A stretch of DNA of 64,000 nt from Planctomycetota bacterium (GTDB lineage: Bacteria; Planctomycetota; UBA1135; UBA2386), in NCBI GenBank assembly GCA_020638655.1, contig JACKIC010000001.1:558001-622000 (forward strand). Direction: 5' to 3'. Positions 1 to 8,487 of this stretch are shown here, one piece after another. The notes beneath the pieces are model-generated. The model did no database searches. It worked only from the letters and a program-made list of their open reading frames with translations, and was not told where the DNA came from. The stretch's first letter is position 1; every line of letters starts with the position of its first letter. The translations under genes were made by a program, and so were the position numbers.

Positions 1-663
1 AAACACCTGTTCCGCCGCGTCGTGCTGTCGCAGACCTATCGTCGCGCGACCGTGGCCGACGAAGTTGCCGAGGCCCGCGATCCGCGCAACCAGCTGCACC
101 ACCGCCAGAACGTGCGGCGCCTCGAGGCCGAGGCCGTGCGCGACGCGCTGCTCGCGGTCAGCGGCCTGCTGAAGGACGAGCGCTTCGGGCCGCCGGTGCC
201 CCTGCCGCACGGGCAGCTCGTGAACGCGCGCGGCTGGCCCAGGGATTCGGGTCCGATCGACGGCGCCGGCCGCCGCAGCATCTACCTCGCCGTGCGCCGC
301 AACTTCCTGTCGCCGATGCTGCAGGCGTTCGACCTGCCGACGCCGTTCGCGACCGTCGGTGCGCGCAGCGTGTCCAACGTGCCTGCGCAGTCGCTGACCC
401 TGCTCAACGACGAGTTCGTGCACCTCGCCTGCGCGGCGTGGGCCGAACGCCTCGGCGACGCGCGCGCCGACTTCGATCAGGGCCTCGACCGCTCCTACCG
501 CGCCGCGTTCGCGCGCGTTCCGGACGCCGACGAACGCGCGCGCTGCGCCGCGTTCCTGGAGGCCGCCGCCGCCGAACACGGCACGTCCCGCGACGCGGCG
601 GCGCCGTGGGCCGACCTGCTGCACTGCCTGGTGGTGACCAAGGAGTTCACCTTCCGCCGATGA
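1..663 (+). CDS. DUF1553 domain protein, C-terminal part (5' end outside window)
   Basis: The frame is open from the first base (K-H-L-F-R-R-V-V-L-S-Q-T-Y-R) and ends at the TGA at 661-663, so only the C-terminal ~220 residues are visible. The stretch VVLSQTYRR near the start, RNFLSPMLQAFDLP in the middle and SLTLLNDEFV later are typical of planctomycete DUF1553 proteins, large secreted proteins often joined to DUF1549 and a PSD1-type cytochrome c domain. Their biochemical role is not established. The stop overlaps the ATG of the following DUF1501 gene (ATGA), the usual arrangement of this pair. The N-terminal domains cannot be judged here. Confidence 0.88.
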   Translation, partial: KHLFRRVVLSQTYRRATVADEVAEARDPRNQLHHRQNVRRLEAEAVRDALLAVSGLLKDERFGPPVPLPHGQLVNARGWPRDSGPIDGAGRRSIYLAVRRNFLSPMLQAFDLPTPFATVGARSVSNVPAQSLTLLNDEFVHLACAAWAERLGDARADFDQGLDRSYRAAFARVPDADERARCAAFLEAAAAEHGTSRDAAAPWADLLHCLVVTKEFTFRR

Positions 664-2042
664 GCACGCCGCGCCAGCCCACGCGCCGCGACTTCCTGCG
701 CCGCGCCGCCAACGGTTTCGCGATGCTGCCGTTCGCGCAGCTGCTGCACGACGACGGCGGGCCGCGCGTGCCCCACCACGCGCCGCGCGCCAAGGCGGTG
801 ATCTTCCTCTACATGGACGGCGGGCCGAGCCCGCAGGACCTGTTCGACTACAAGCCGCGACTGGTCGCCGACGACGGCAAGCCGTTCGCGATGAAGAAGG
901 AGCCGACGCAGTTCCAGAAGGACGGCAACACGCTCGGGCCACGGTGGCCGTTCCGGCAGCGCGGCGAGAGCGGCCAGTGGATCAGCGACCTGCTGCCCAA
1001 CCTCGCCACCGTCGCCGACCGCCTGTGCGTGATCCGGTCGATGGTCGCCGAGTTCAGCGAACACACCAACGCCAACTACTTCCTGCACACCGGCCACGGC
1101 CTGCAGGGCCGCCCGTCGATGGGCGCGTGGATCGACTACGGCCTGGGCAGCGCCAGCCAGGAGCTGCCGGGCTTCGTCGTGCTCAACGGCGGCCTGATCC
1201 CGCCGGGCGGCGTCGACAACTTCCACTCGGGCTTCCTGCCGGCGCAGACGCAGGGCTCGGTGTTTCGCATGCGCGGCGACGTCGTCGCCAACATCGCGCC
1301 GCGCGAGAAGAACAGCACCTGGCAGCAACGCAAGCTCGAACTGGTGCGCGCGCTCGACGCGCACGGCCTGCAGCGCGACGCCGGCGGCGACGCGATCGAG
1401 GCCGCGATCGCCAACCAGGAGCTCGCGTTCCGCATGCAAGCCGCGGTGCCCGAACTGACCTCGCTCGACGGCGAGAGCCCGCGGCTGCAGGCGCTCTACG
1501 GCCTGCACGACGAGTTCGAACACACGCGCACCTTCGGCCGCCAGTGCCTTCTCGCGCGGCGCCTCGTCGAGCGCGGCGTGCGCTTCGTCGAACTGACCTG
1601 CCCCAACACCGGCTTCGACCGCTGGGACCAGCACGACAACCTCGTCAAGGGCCTCGAGAACAACTGCCGCGCCGTCGACCGCCCGATCGCCGCGCTGCTG
1701 CTCGACCTGCAGGCCCGCGGCATGCTCGACGAGACCATCGTGCTCTGGGGCGGCGAGTTCGGCCGCACCCCGTTCGCGCAGGCGACCAACGGCCGCGACC
1801 ACAACCCGTACGGCTTCACGATGTGGGCCGCGGGCGGCGGCTTCCGCCCCGGCACGAGCTTCGGCGCGACCGACGAGTTCGGCTACAAGGCCGCCGTCGA
1901 CCCCGTGACGATCCACGACCTGCACGCCACCGTGCTGCACCTGCTCGGCATCGACCACGAACGGCTCACGTACCGGTTCGGTGGGCGCGATCTGCGCCTG
2001 ACCGACGTCTACGGCACGGTGCACCGCCAACTACTCGCCTGA
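660..2042 (+). CDS. DUF1501 family protein with Tat-like signal
   Basis: A 460-residue protein. The start is the ATG at 660, four bases overlapping the upstream stop, because it begins directly with a twin-arginine-like leader (TRRDFLRRAANGFAMLPFAQLL). An open frame extends upstream to 438 but has no family-like sequence. The body shows DUF1501 features: FLYMDGGPSPQDLFDYKP near residue 45, FVELTCPNTGFDRWDQHDN in the middle and LDETIVLWGGEFGRTPFAQ followed by GRDHNPYGFT near the C terminus, the metal-site-like region of this alkaline-phosphatase/sulfatase-like fold. Probably exported folded and acting with the DUF1553 partner; substrate unknown. Confidence 0.93.
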   Translation: MSTPRQPTRRDFLRRAANGFAMLPFAQLLHDDGGPRVPHHAPRAKAVIFLYMDGGPSPQDLFDYKPRLVADDGKPFAMKKEPTQFQKDGNTLGPRWPFRQRGESGQWISDLLPNLATVADRLCVIRSMVAEFSEHTNANYFLHTGHGLQGRPSMGAWIDYGLGSASQELPGFVVLNGGLIPPGGVDNFHSGFLPAQTQGSVFRMRGDVVANIAPREKNSTWQQRKLELVRALDAHGLQRDAGGDAIEAAIANQELAFRMQAAVPELTSLDGESPRLQALYGLHDEFEHTRTFGRQCLLARRLVERGVRFVELTCPNTGFDRWDQHDNLVKGLENNCRAVDRPIAALLLDLQARGMLDETIVLWGGEFGRTPFAQATNGRDHNPYGFTMWAAGGGFRPGTSFGATDEFGYKAAVDPVTIHDLHATVLHLLGIDHERLTYRFGGRDLRLTDVYGTVHRQLLA

Positions 2043-2082
2043 CCGCAGGTGGCGCGGAACGGCGCTTGCTCTGCGCGCGGCC

Positions 2083-3681
2083 ATGCCCTCCGCGTTCGTC
2101 TTGATCGCCGCGCTCGCGGCGCTGCCGCAGCAGCCCCAGGATGAACTGGCCGCCGCCATCGCGACGCGCAACCGTCACGCGGTCGAAACCATGCTCGCGC
2201 AGGACCCTTCGTGCCGCGTCGCGCTGGCGCGAAGCGTGCGCGCGCGTCTCGGTGCACCGAGCCCGCCTTGGCTGTCGCTCGTGGTGGCCTGGGATCCTCA
2301 GTCCCCGCGCTGGCCCGACGGCTGGAAGTGGCCAGTCGACGCAAAGGAAACGGCTCAACGATGGGTGCACCTCGGCATCAGGGCAGCGACCGGTCGCCCC
2401 TCCGACGCCTGCGAGTACCTGGAACGGGCGGTGCATGTCGACGACTCCGCCGTCACCGCGATCCTCGGTCGCTTCATGAACACGGCGGACAGCCAGCTCC
2501 AGGCATTCCTGTGGCAGTGGCTGAACAGCCATCGAGGCCTGCTGACGAGCGCGCCCGATGAACACGTCGGCACGTTGCTGACCGGCCTCTTCGAGCACCC
2601 GCAGCAGGACATCGCGAACTTCGCGATCGCCCTCTGGTCTTCGCGAGGTGGGCGCGAGGGCATCGCGCCGATGCGCGATTGGCTCTGCGCGCGCGCCCGC
2701 CGGATCCTGAAGGACCGCCAGGCGCCGCTCCGATTCCCGACGACGTCGTTCGTCCAGCCAAGCCCCATGCCCTGCCCGGCACCCCCTCGGCCACCCACCG
2801 ATCTCGACGGCGAGATCCTGCTCGCCGCAGCCTTGGTCGCAGACGCCGATCTCGCCGCCGCGATCGTGGCGCGCCGCGACGAGGTCCTCGCGAAGCCCAC
2901 GTCCTCGTCCACGGAGCGCTCGTTCTGGGAACTGTGCGCAATCCGCGCCAGCGTGAAGAACTCCCGCACCCCCGTCGGCAACGACACTGCGTTGCTGTGC
3001 GGCCGGCTGTGGACCCACGCGTCGAGCACGAGGCGCGTTCCGACGCTGGTCGAGCTGTACGACCGCGGCACAGCCCTGATGGCCGCAGTTTCCGAACCAG
3101 GCGCCAGTGAAGACCTCCTGGATGCCCTCGCCGCGCAGCCATCGTGGCACCTCGACGCCCTGGCGATCGATCTCGATCTGGGCAGCGCTCCGGACGCGCT
3201 ACGGCCGCTCGTGCAACGACTGGACCTCCGGCGCGCCCCGGCGATGCACGCGATGGTTCCGGACGTGCTGTTCGACGCCCTGCGTGACGGCGGCGATCGA
3301 ATGTGCTTCGCATTCGCCCTGCTGAAGCGGATGGCACACCCCACGGTCGCAGGCTTGCTGCGGCAACCCGCGGCGCGCGAGCGCTTCCTGACCGCGTACC
3401 GGAAGGCGCCCCTGCACCCTTCCCTGGAGCCGTACGTTCGCGAGCGCGTCGAAGCCCTGCTGAGCCGAGGGCAACCGGCGCAAACCGCGGCTCCAACACC
3501 GACAGGTGAAGAAGCCGCCCTGATCGCCGCGACCACCGCAGACGACCCCGACGTCCGCCTCGCCGCCTACCGCGCCCTGGCGACCCGCGACCCCGCCCAA
3601 CACCTCTGCGCGTGGCTGCTCTACGAAGCGCCCTTCGATCCGGACCCCCGGGTGCGTAGCCTGCGGCTGCCATCCCGATGA
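2083..3681 (+). CDS. hypothetical secreted or helical-repeat protein
   Basis: A 532-residue protein that I do not recognise. It begins with a short hydrophobic stretch (FVLIAALAALPQQ) that may be a signal peptide. The rest is rich in Ala, Leu, Asp and Arg in helical stretches, and the C-terminal segment (EEAALIAATTADDPDVRLAAYRALATRDP) looks like HEAT-type repeats. It lies 40 bases after the DUF1501 gene on the same strand, and its stop overlaps the pta start by four bases (ATGA at 3678), so it is probably co-transcribed with pta. Base composition matches its neighbours. No catalytic motif seen. Confidence 0.72.
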   Translation: MPSAFVLIAALAALPQQPQDELAAAIATRNRHAVETMLAQDPSCRVALARSVRARLGAPSPPWLSLVVAWDPQSPRWPDGWKWPVDAKETAQRWVHLGIRAATGRPSDACEYLERAVHVDDSAVTAILGRFMNTADSQLQAFLWQWLNSHRGLLTSAPDEHVGTLLTGLFEHPQQDIANFAIALWSSRGGREGIAPMRDWLCARARRILKDRQAPLRFPTTSFVQPSPMPCPAPPRPPTDLDGEILLAAALVADADLAAAIVARRDEVLAKPTSSSTERSFWELCAIRASVKNSRTPVGNDTALLCGRLWTHASSTRRVPTLVELYDRGTALMAAVSEPGASEDLLDALAAQPSWHLDALAIDLDLGSAPDALRPLVQRLDLRRAPAMHAMVPDVLFDALRDGGDRMCFAFALLKRMAHPTVAGLLRQPAARERFLTAYRKAPLHPSLEPYVRERVEALLSRGQPAQTAAPTPTGEEAALIAATTADDPDVRLAAYRALATRDPAQHLCAWLLYEAPFDPDPRVRSLRLPSR

Positions 3682-4589
3682 CCACCGTCCTCGACCACCT
3701 GCGCGACCGCGCCCGCCAGCGCAAGGCGCGCATCGTCCTGCCCGAGACCGCCGACCCGCGCACGGCCGCCGCGCGCGCCATGCTCGAACACGACGGGCTG
3801 TGTGAGGTCGTCTGGGTCGAGCACCCGCGGCGCGATCCGCGCTTCAACGACGTCGCGGCGCTGCTCTACTCGCGGCGCAAACACAAGGGCATCGACGAGG
3901 CGGGCGCGATCGCGCTCGCCGAGCACCCGGTCACGTTCGGCGCCGGGTTGGTGGCGCTCGGGCATGCGGACGCGGGCGTCGCAGGCGCCGCGCACGCGAC
4001 CGGCGACGTGATCCGCGCCGGGCTGTTCTGCCTGGGCACCGCCGAGGCGATCCCGCTGGTGTCGTCGATGTTCTTGATGGTGCGCGGCGAAGAGGTGCTG
4101 TCGTTCGCCGACTGCGGCGTGGTGCCCGACCCCGACCATGACCAGCTCGTGCACATCGCGCTCGCGACCGCGCAGAACCACGAGCGATTCACGGGCGAGA
4201 AGGCGCGGGTGGCGTTCTTGTCGTTCAGCACGCACAACAGCGCCGACCACAACAAGGTCACCAAGGTGCGCAAGGCGACCGAGCGCTTCCGCGCCGCCCA
4301 CCCCGAGTTCGCCAGCGACGGCGAGCTGCAGTTCGACGCCGCCTACGTGCCGACGGTCGCAGCGCGCAAGTGCCCCGACAGCCCCCTGCACGGGCGCGCC
4401 AACGTGTTCGTGTTCCCCGACCTCGACGCCGGCAACATCGCCTACAAGCTCACCGAGCGGCTCGGCGGTTTCGCCGCGTACGGCCCGCTGCTGCAGGGGC
4501 TGCGGCGGCCGTTCCTCGACCTGTCGCGCGGGTGCTCGGCCGAGGACATCGTCGGCGTCGCGGTGTTGGCCAGCGCGATGCTCGACTGA
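3678..4589 (+). CDS. pta: phosphate acetyltransferase (phosphotransacetylase)
   Basis: A 303-residue short-form phosphotransacetylase (PTA_PTB fold) interconverting acetyl-CoA plus phosphate with acetyl phosphate plus CoA in the cytoplasm. Family features: RIVLPETADPRTAAAR at residues ~14-29, the central AGAAHATGDVIRAGL region, FADCGVVPDPD near 150, FLSFSTHNSADHNKVTKV near 180 and the C-terminal NVFVFPDLDAGNIAYKL segment that precedes the active site. Length is slightly below the usual 320-340. No acetate kinase lies next to it. A phosphate butyryltransferase or other acyl specificity cannot be excluded from sequence alone. Its start overlaps the preceding stop; a perfect hairpin follows the stop. 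Confidence 0.92.
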   Translation: MTTVLDHLRDRARQRKARIVLPETADPRTAAARAMLEHDGLCEVVWVEHPRRDPRFNDVAALLYSRRKHKGIDEAGAIALAEHPVTFGAGLVALGHADAGVAGAAHATGDVIRAGLFCLGTAEAIPLVSSMFLMVRGEEVLSFADCGVVPDPDHDQLVHIALATAQNHERFTGEKARVAFLSFSTHNSADHNKVTKVRKATERFRAAHPEFASDGELQFDAAYVPTVAARKCPDSPLHGRANVFVFPDLDAGNIAYKLTERLGGFAAYGPLLQGLRRPFLDLSRGCSAEDIVGVAVLASAMLD

Positions 4590-4596
4590 ACGCGAA

Positions 4597-4625
4597 CGGG
4601 GCGCCGCGGTGACCGCGGCGCCCCG
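4597..4625. terminator. 13-bp perfect hairpin between convergent pta and thioredoxin gene
   Basis: Bases 4597-4609 and 4613-4625 are exact reverse complements (13 bp, all G or C) around a 3-base loop. The element sits 8 bases after the pta stop and 29 bases beyond the stop of the convergent thioredoxin-like gene, so it can serve both strands. There is no T-run on either side, as is common in high-GC genomes, so intrinsic termination is inferred from position and stem strength only. Confidence 0.7.
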
Positions 4626-4653
4626 TCGGCGGGACACGAAGGCCCGGGCTGGA

Positions 4654-5589
4654 TCAGCCCTTGGCCTTCTTCAGCTTCTCGAGGGTGTCCTCGAAGCGCT
4701 TGGTCATGCGGGCCGCGTTGGGCTGCCCCTCGACGAGCGACTTGAACACGCCCAGGGCCTTCTCGTAGGCCTCGGCGTCACCGGCCGCCTCGTGCGCAGC
4801 GAGCATCACGGCGTAGAAGTTCCAGGCAGTGCGCCCGGTCGGCACGCGGCCTTCCTTCTCCATCTCCGCGAACTTGCGGCCCGCCTCCTCGGCCTGCTGC
4901 TGCGTGCGCACCTTGGCCATCATCGCGTCGACCTCGAAGTTGACGAGCATGCCGTCGATCTTGGCCTGCTTGTCCTTCGGGATCGGGCCGAGCTTGGCGA
5001 GCTTCTCCTTGGCCTGGTCGGCGTCGTAGGCGCCGAGCTCCATGCCCGCGATCACCGCGTCGATGCCGGCCGCGCGGTCGCCCGCCTTGGCCTTCTTCTC
5101 GAGCGCGCGGAAGTCGGTGATGGTGGCGAGGGTCTTCTCGAAGCCTTCGACCGAGCGATCGCCTTGCTTCGCGATCACGTTGCCTTCGGCGTCCAGGAAC
5201 GCGAGGTACGGGAACCCGCGACCACCCTTCTCTTGGAGAAGGCCCTGGTAGGGATCAGCCTCGACGCGCGAGGTCACGTGGCAGAACAGCACGACTTGTT
5301 TGCCGAACTCGGCAAACTTGGCGTCCGAGAGAGCAGCCTTCTCGAGCGCCGTGCAGGGGGGTCAACCAGCGTAGGAGCGCGTGAAGTAGGCGAAGATCAG
5401 CTTGTCGCTCTTCTTCGCCTCCTCGCGCACCTTGTCGTAGTCGAAGATCCAGTTGGCTTTCTGGAACACTTCGTGGGCCATCTTCTCGTCGCGCATCTTG
5501 GCGAGTTCTTCCTGGCTCTTCTGGGCCAGGAGGAGGCTCGGCACGGCGAACAAGGAGAGCGCCACAGCCATCACGGTCTTGGGCTTCAT
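4654..5589 (-). CDS. secreted thioredoxin-like protein, candidate selenoprotein (UPPC, in-frame TGA at 5362-5364)
   Basis: Read through one TGA, this is a 311-residue protein in a single frame with no other stop. The start is ATG 5589, which gives a clean signal peptide (MKPKTVMAVALSLFAVPSLLLA). Residues ~62-75 (KLIFAYFTRSYAG) are the thioredoxin strand leading to the active site; codon 76 is TGA, followed by P-P-C-T-A-L-E, so the redox motif would be Sec76-Pro-Pro-Cys79. The fold continues normally with VVLFCHVTSRV and GFPYLAFLDAEGN (cis-Pro region), then a charged helical C-terminal domain of ~170 residues. The protein before the TGA would be useless alone, and the downstream part keeps sensible protein sequence. 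A hairpin at 5320-5350 fits the bacterial SECIS rules. Alternatives: nonsense mutation or sequencing error at the TGA. Envelope thiol redox role inferred. Confidence 0.75.
5320..5350 (-). promoter_or_regulatory. candidate bacterial SECIS hairpin downstream of the TGA codon
   Basis: On the minus strand, starting 12 bases after the TGA, GGCG then TCGAGA pair with TCTCGG then CGCC: 4 bp, one C/A mismatch, then 6 bp including one G-U. The 9-base apical loop (AGGCTGCTC) starts 23 bases after the TGA and has G as its second base. The bacterial SECIS description that I know asks for a stem-loop whose apical loop lies roughly 16-37 bases from the UGA with a G among its first two bases; this fits. Hairpins are common in GC-rich DNA, so this is supporting rather than decisive evidence. 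Confidence 0.5.
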
Positions 5590-5793
5590 GGTTCTCTTTG
5601 CTCCGAATTGGAGGGCAGGCAATCTAAGACCATGGGTCGCCTTCGATCCCGCAACCTTTCGTTTTGCACACGATTGAGACACGCAGGTTCCTCCCGCGCC
5701 CCGAAGTCCGGAGTGCGCACGGCCCCATGGCAATGTGCCCTCCCTGCGCCGCGGCGCAACCGGCCTCGATACAATGCGCTGCCCGCGCCCCCC

Positions 5794-6885
5794 ATGAAAC
5801 GCCATCTACTGCCCGTTCTCCTGCCCCTGCTGTTCCTGCTGTCGGGCTGCCTCGAATTCGACGCCCAGGACGTGGTCATCCACCACGACGCCGCCAACGA
5901 CCGGGTCGACGTGCTGCTGATCTACCGCGGCCTGATCGCCGAGGGCGACCCCTCGGACGGCAACCAGATCAAGGAGGCGCTCGGCGACCTCGACAAGTGC
6001 CTGGCCACGGGTGAGTTCGCGTTCTGGTGCAACTGGCCGTTCAAGGTCGACCCGACCCTCGAGCCCAAGGGGCTGCGCCAGGATCTGCTGCAGCACCTCG
6101 AGGTCGAGAACGGGGGCCTGTTCACCGACCCGCTCGGCAAGCTCTGCGGTTACCAGTTCGTGCGCATCGTCAAGGCGACGGAGTTCTTCGCGAAGCTCGA
6201 CAACGCGCTGCAGGTCGCCCTGCAGGCGGGCCTGCTCGCCGGCTTCCCCGACGACAAGGGACCCAACCACAAGGTCGACGCCGACACCCGCGACTACGTG
6301 AAGGAGTTCCTGCGCGAGAAGGAGAAGATGATCGTCGCCGCACCCGGCCACCTCGAGCTGCGGCTGCCGTGCTCGGCGGCCGACCACCGCTGGCTCAAGG
6401 GCCGGCTCGAGCGCTACGCGCTGCTCAACGCCGCGCGCGAGATGGTGCGCCGCGAGGGCGTCGCCGAGCTGCGCGCCAGCGGCGGCTCGGTGCTGCGGAC
6501 CTCGGTCGCCGACGAATCGGTGGCGCTCGCGGGCCCCGACGTCGAGAAGTCGCTCGCGAAGGCGCCGAGCTTCCGTTTCTTCTGGGACAACGACTTCTCG
6601 TTCGTGCATCACGACGGCCTGACGACCGTGTCGCTGGGCACCGGCGAGAGCGACGAGATCACCATCACCAAGAGCAGCGAGGGCATCTACCACGAGGAGT
6701 TCCTCGCCGCGGTGCGCGAGCGCGGCGACAAGATCGAGGCCGGCGTGCCCGACCAGGAGCTGGCGCGGCGCTTCGCCGCGTTCCACGGCCGCGACGCCGT
6801 GCTGCCGCCCAAGCTCGCCGAGAAGCGCGGCGCGAAGGCCGAGGAGCCCGTCAAGGGCGACGTGCTCGAGGGCAAGGGCCGCTGA
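5794..6885 (+). CDS. hypothetical lipoprotein
   Basis: A 363-residue predicted lipoprotein. The ATG at 5794 gives a hydrophobic leader ending in a lipobox LLSGC, so Cys18 would be lipidated; longer upstream open frame lacks protein-like sequence. The mature part is mostly alpha/beta with many charged residues (for example DVVIHHDAANDRVDVLLIYRGL near the start and FFWDNDFSFVHHDGLTTVSLG late). I do not recognise a family or catalytic motif. It is divergent from the thioredoxin-like gene with 204 bases between the two starts, a space large enough for two promoters, although I cannot point to clear -35/-10 boxes. Confidence 0.75.
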   Translation: MKRHLLPVLLPLLFLLSGCLEFDAQDVVIHHDAANDRVDVLLIYRGLIAEGDPSDGNQIKEALGDLDKCLATGEFAFWCNWPFKVDPTLEPKGLRQDLLQHLEVENGGLFTDPLGKLCGYQFVRIVKATEFFAKLDNALQVALQAGLLAGFPDDKGPNHKVDADTRDYVKEFLREKEKMIVAAPGHLELRLPCSAADHRWLKGRLERYALLNAAREMVRREGVAELRASGGSVLRTSVADESVALAGPDVEKSLAKAPSFRFFWDNDFSFVHHDGLTTVSLGTGESDEITITKSSEGIYHEEFLAAVRERGDKIEAGVPDQELARRFAAFHGRDAVLPPKLAEKRGAKAEEPVKGDVLEGKGR

Positions 6886-6922
6886 ACTCGCGGTGGCCGC
6901 CCATCGCGGCTACGGTGAGGCC

Positions 6923-7423
6923 ATGGCAAGCATCACCTTCAAGGGCAATCCGGTCGACACCGTCGGCGACCTGCCGGCCGTCGACACGCTGGCGCCCGCC
7001 TTCACCCTCACCAAGAACGACCTCGCGCCGATCAGCAACACCGAGCTCGCCGGCAAGAAGGTCGTGCTCAACATCTTCCCGAGCATCGACACCGGCGTGT
7101 GCGCGACCTCGGTGCGGCGCTTCAACGAAGCCGCGGCGAAGCTCGAGAACACCGTCGTGCTGTGCGTGTCCAAGGACCTGCCGTTCGCGCTCAAGCGCTT
7201 CTGCGGCGCGGAGGGCATCGACAAGGTACAGACGGCGAGCTGGTTCCGCGGCCCCGACTTCGGCGCGGACTACGGCGTCACCATGACCAGCGGTCCGCTC
7301 GCGGGCCTGTTCGCGCGCGCGGTCGTCGTGATCGACGCCGGCGGCAAGGTGCTGCACAGCCAACTCGTGCCGGAGATCGCGCAGGAACCCGACTACGACT
7401 CGGCGCTGGCGTCGCTGCGCTGA
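6923..7423 (+). CDS. tpx: thiol peroxidase (atypical 2-Cys peroxiredoxin, Tpx)
   Basis: A 166-residue Tpx that reduces hydrogen and alkyl peroxides using thioredoxin. The peroxidatic Cys60 lies in the family motif FPSIDTGVCATSVRRFN and the resolving Cys94 in KRFCGAEGI; Cys81 matches the third conserved Cys of the E. coli enzyme (61, 82, 95 there). Length is normal (~165-170). The start ATG 6923 follows GTGAGG as a weak ribosome-binding site; an in-frame GTG at 6893 would add ten unconserved residues. Its last 31 bases overlap the convergent SUFU-domain gene. The paired redox gene just upstream, across the lipoprotein, is the candidate selenoprotein. Confidence 0.94.
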   Translation: MASITFKGNPVDTVGDLPAVDTLAPAFTLTKNDLAPISNTELAGKKVVLNIFPSIDTGVCATSVRRFNEAAAKLENTVVLCVSKDLPFALKRFCGAEGIDKVQTASWFRGPDFGADYGVTMTSGPLAGLFARAVVVIDAGGKVLHSQLVPEIAQEPDYDSALASLR

Positions 7424-8487
7424 GCGGCGCGGCCGCGGTAGTAGAAGCGCACCGAAGGCGGCAGCAGCAGCAGGCCTGCACAGACGAGCCAGACGAACAT
7501 GCTGGCCAGCAACGCCTGCCTGCGCCAGGTGGCGGGGAAACCGGGATCGAGCAACATCCAGACGCCCGCAGCGACCCCCGCGAACAGCAGGGCGACGCTG
7601 AGCCAACGGGCCCAGGGTTGCCCTTCGCCGAGGTACCAGCTCAGCGACATCGTCAGGCCGAGCCGACCCCACGGCAGACGAACACCGTCGAAGTGGCAGG
7701 CGATCGCGTCGACGACCGCCGTCGCGAACAGCAGCACCCCGGTCGTGATCACCAGGTTGCGACCGCGCCCGAACAACCTCAGGTAGTGCTCGGAGCCTTC
7801 GGGACCGGCGCTGGGCCGGTCGTTGAACACGACGCGCAGCCACTCGGCGTCGAAGTGCTCCTCGAGGTACGGCGCGCCCTGTTCGAGCTTCTGTCGCAAC
7901 TCGTCCTCGTGCAGCGCCACCACCTGCAGGAACGCGATCTGCAGGTCTTCGCGCACCTGCAGCCGGCGCGCCGGTTCGTCGAGCAGTTCGAGCACCGCGA
8001 AGGCGCAGAACGGCACGCCCGCCGCGACCGGTCCCGGAGGGTCGGTGGACACCGTCTGCCCGGCGGCGAGCCAGGTGTCGAGCAGGTGCGGCATGCGCGC
8101 CAGCTGCTTGAGGTGGCGGAGCGGCCAGTAGACGCGCTCGTCGGCGAAGCCCTCCTGCGTCAACTCGCCGGCCGGAACCAGCGACATCACCAGCTCGGCG
8201 AACCGCGGCGACGGGTCCCCGTCCGGCACGTGCATCGGCAGTTCACTCATGCCGCTCGTCACCAGGGTCACGAACGGTCGCGCCTCGCTCGGCCCGACGA
8301 TCAGCACGTCCAGGTGCACCTGATCGGAGACGATCTCGTGGAAGACCTCGTCGACCGGACCGAAGTGCCGCTCGACGTGGGCCGTGATCGCCTCGAGGTG
8401 CGATTCGCCGGACGGCGGCGCGAACGGCTTCTGCGGATCCCGGTGGCGCAGCACCCCCTCGGGATCGCCCCCGACCGGCTCGCTCAC
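7393..8487 (-). CDS. SUFU (suppressor of fused)-domain protein with C-terminal membrane helices
   Basis: A 364-residue protein. The GTG start at 8487 overlaps the rlmN stop (GTGA). Residues ~20-200 resemble the SUFU domain (PF05076): HLEAITAHVERHFGPVDEVFHE, then RPFVTLVTSGMSELPMHVP and RFAELVMSLVPAGE, the conserved core of bacterial SUFU-like proteins. The C-terminal third holds about four hydrophobic segments (VITTGVLLFATAVVDAI, a weaker one, WLSVALLFAGVAAGVWMLL, ASMFVWLVCAGLLLL), so the domain would be membrane-tethered. Bacterial SUFU domains are often found in polymorphic-toxin immunity settings, but no toxin is seen here. Role unknown; last gene of the five-gene chain beginning at 12080. 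Confidence 0.78.
   Translation of the reverse strand: MSEPVGGDPEGVLRHRDPQKPFAPPSGESHLEAITAHVERHFGPVDEVFHEIVSDQVHLDVLIVGPSEARPFVTLVTSGMSELPMHVPDGDPSPRFAELVMSLVPAGELTQEGFADERVYWPLRHLKQLARMPHLLDTWLAAGQTVSTDPPGPVAAGVPFCAFAVLELLDEPARRLQVREDLQIAFLQVVALHEDELRQKLEQGAPYLEEHFDAEWLRVVFNDRPSAGPEGSEHYLRLFGRGRNLVITTGVLLFATAVVDAIACHFDGVRLPWGRLGLTMSLSWYLGEGQPWARWLSVALLFAGVAAGVWMLLDPGFPATWRRQALLASMFVWLVCAGLLLLPPSVRFYYRGRAAQRSDASAES

Noticed and set aside
495..2030. 511-codon open frame on the minus strand opposite the DUF1501 gene
   Set aside because: High GC removes stop codons; the translation is Val/Arg/Ala-rich, has no family pattern, and the plus strand carries a clear DUF1501 protein.
5293..5361. A frameshift as the cause of the interrupted thioredoxin gene
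   Set aside because: Both halves are in the same frame and the intervening codons read on smoothly, so only the single TGA separates them.
4138..6885. 915-codon plus-strand open frame running from inside pta through the thioredoxin gene into the lipoprotein
   Set aside because: Only the part from 5794 is protein-like, with a lipobox leader; the rest is antisense to the candidate selenoprotein or a shifted frame of pta.
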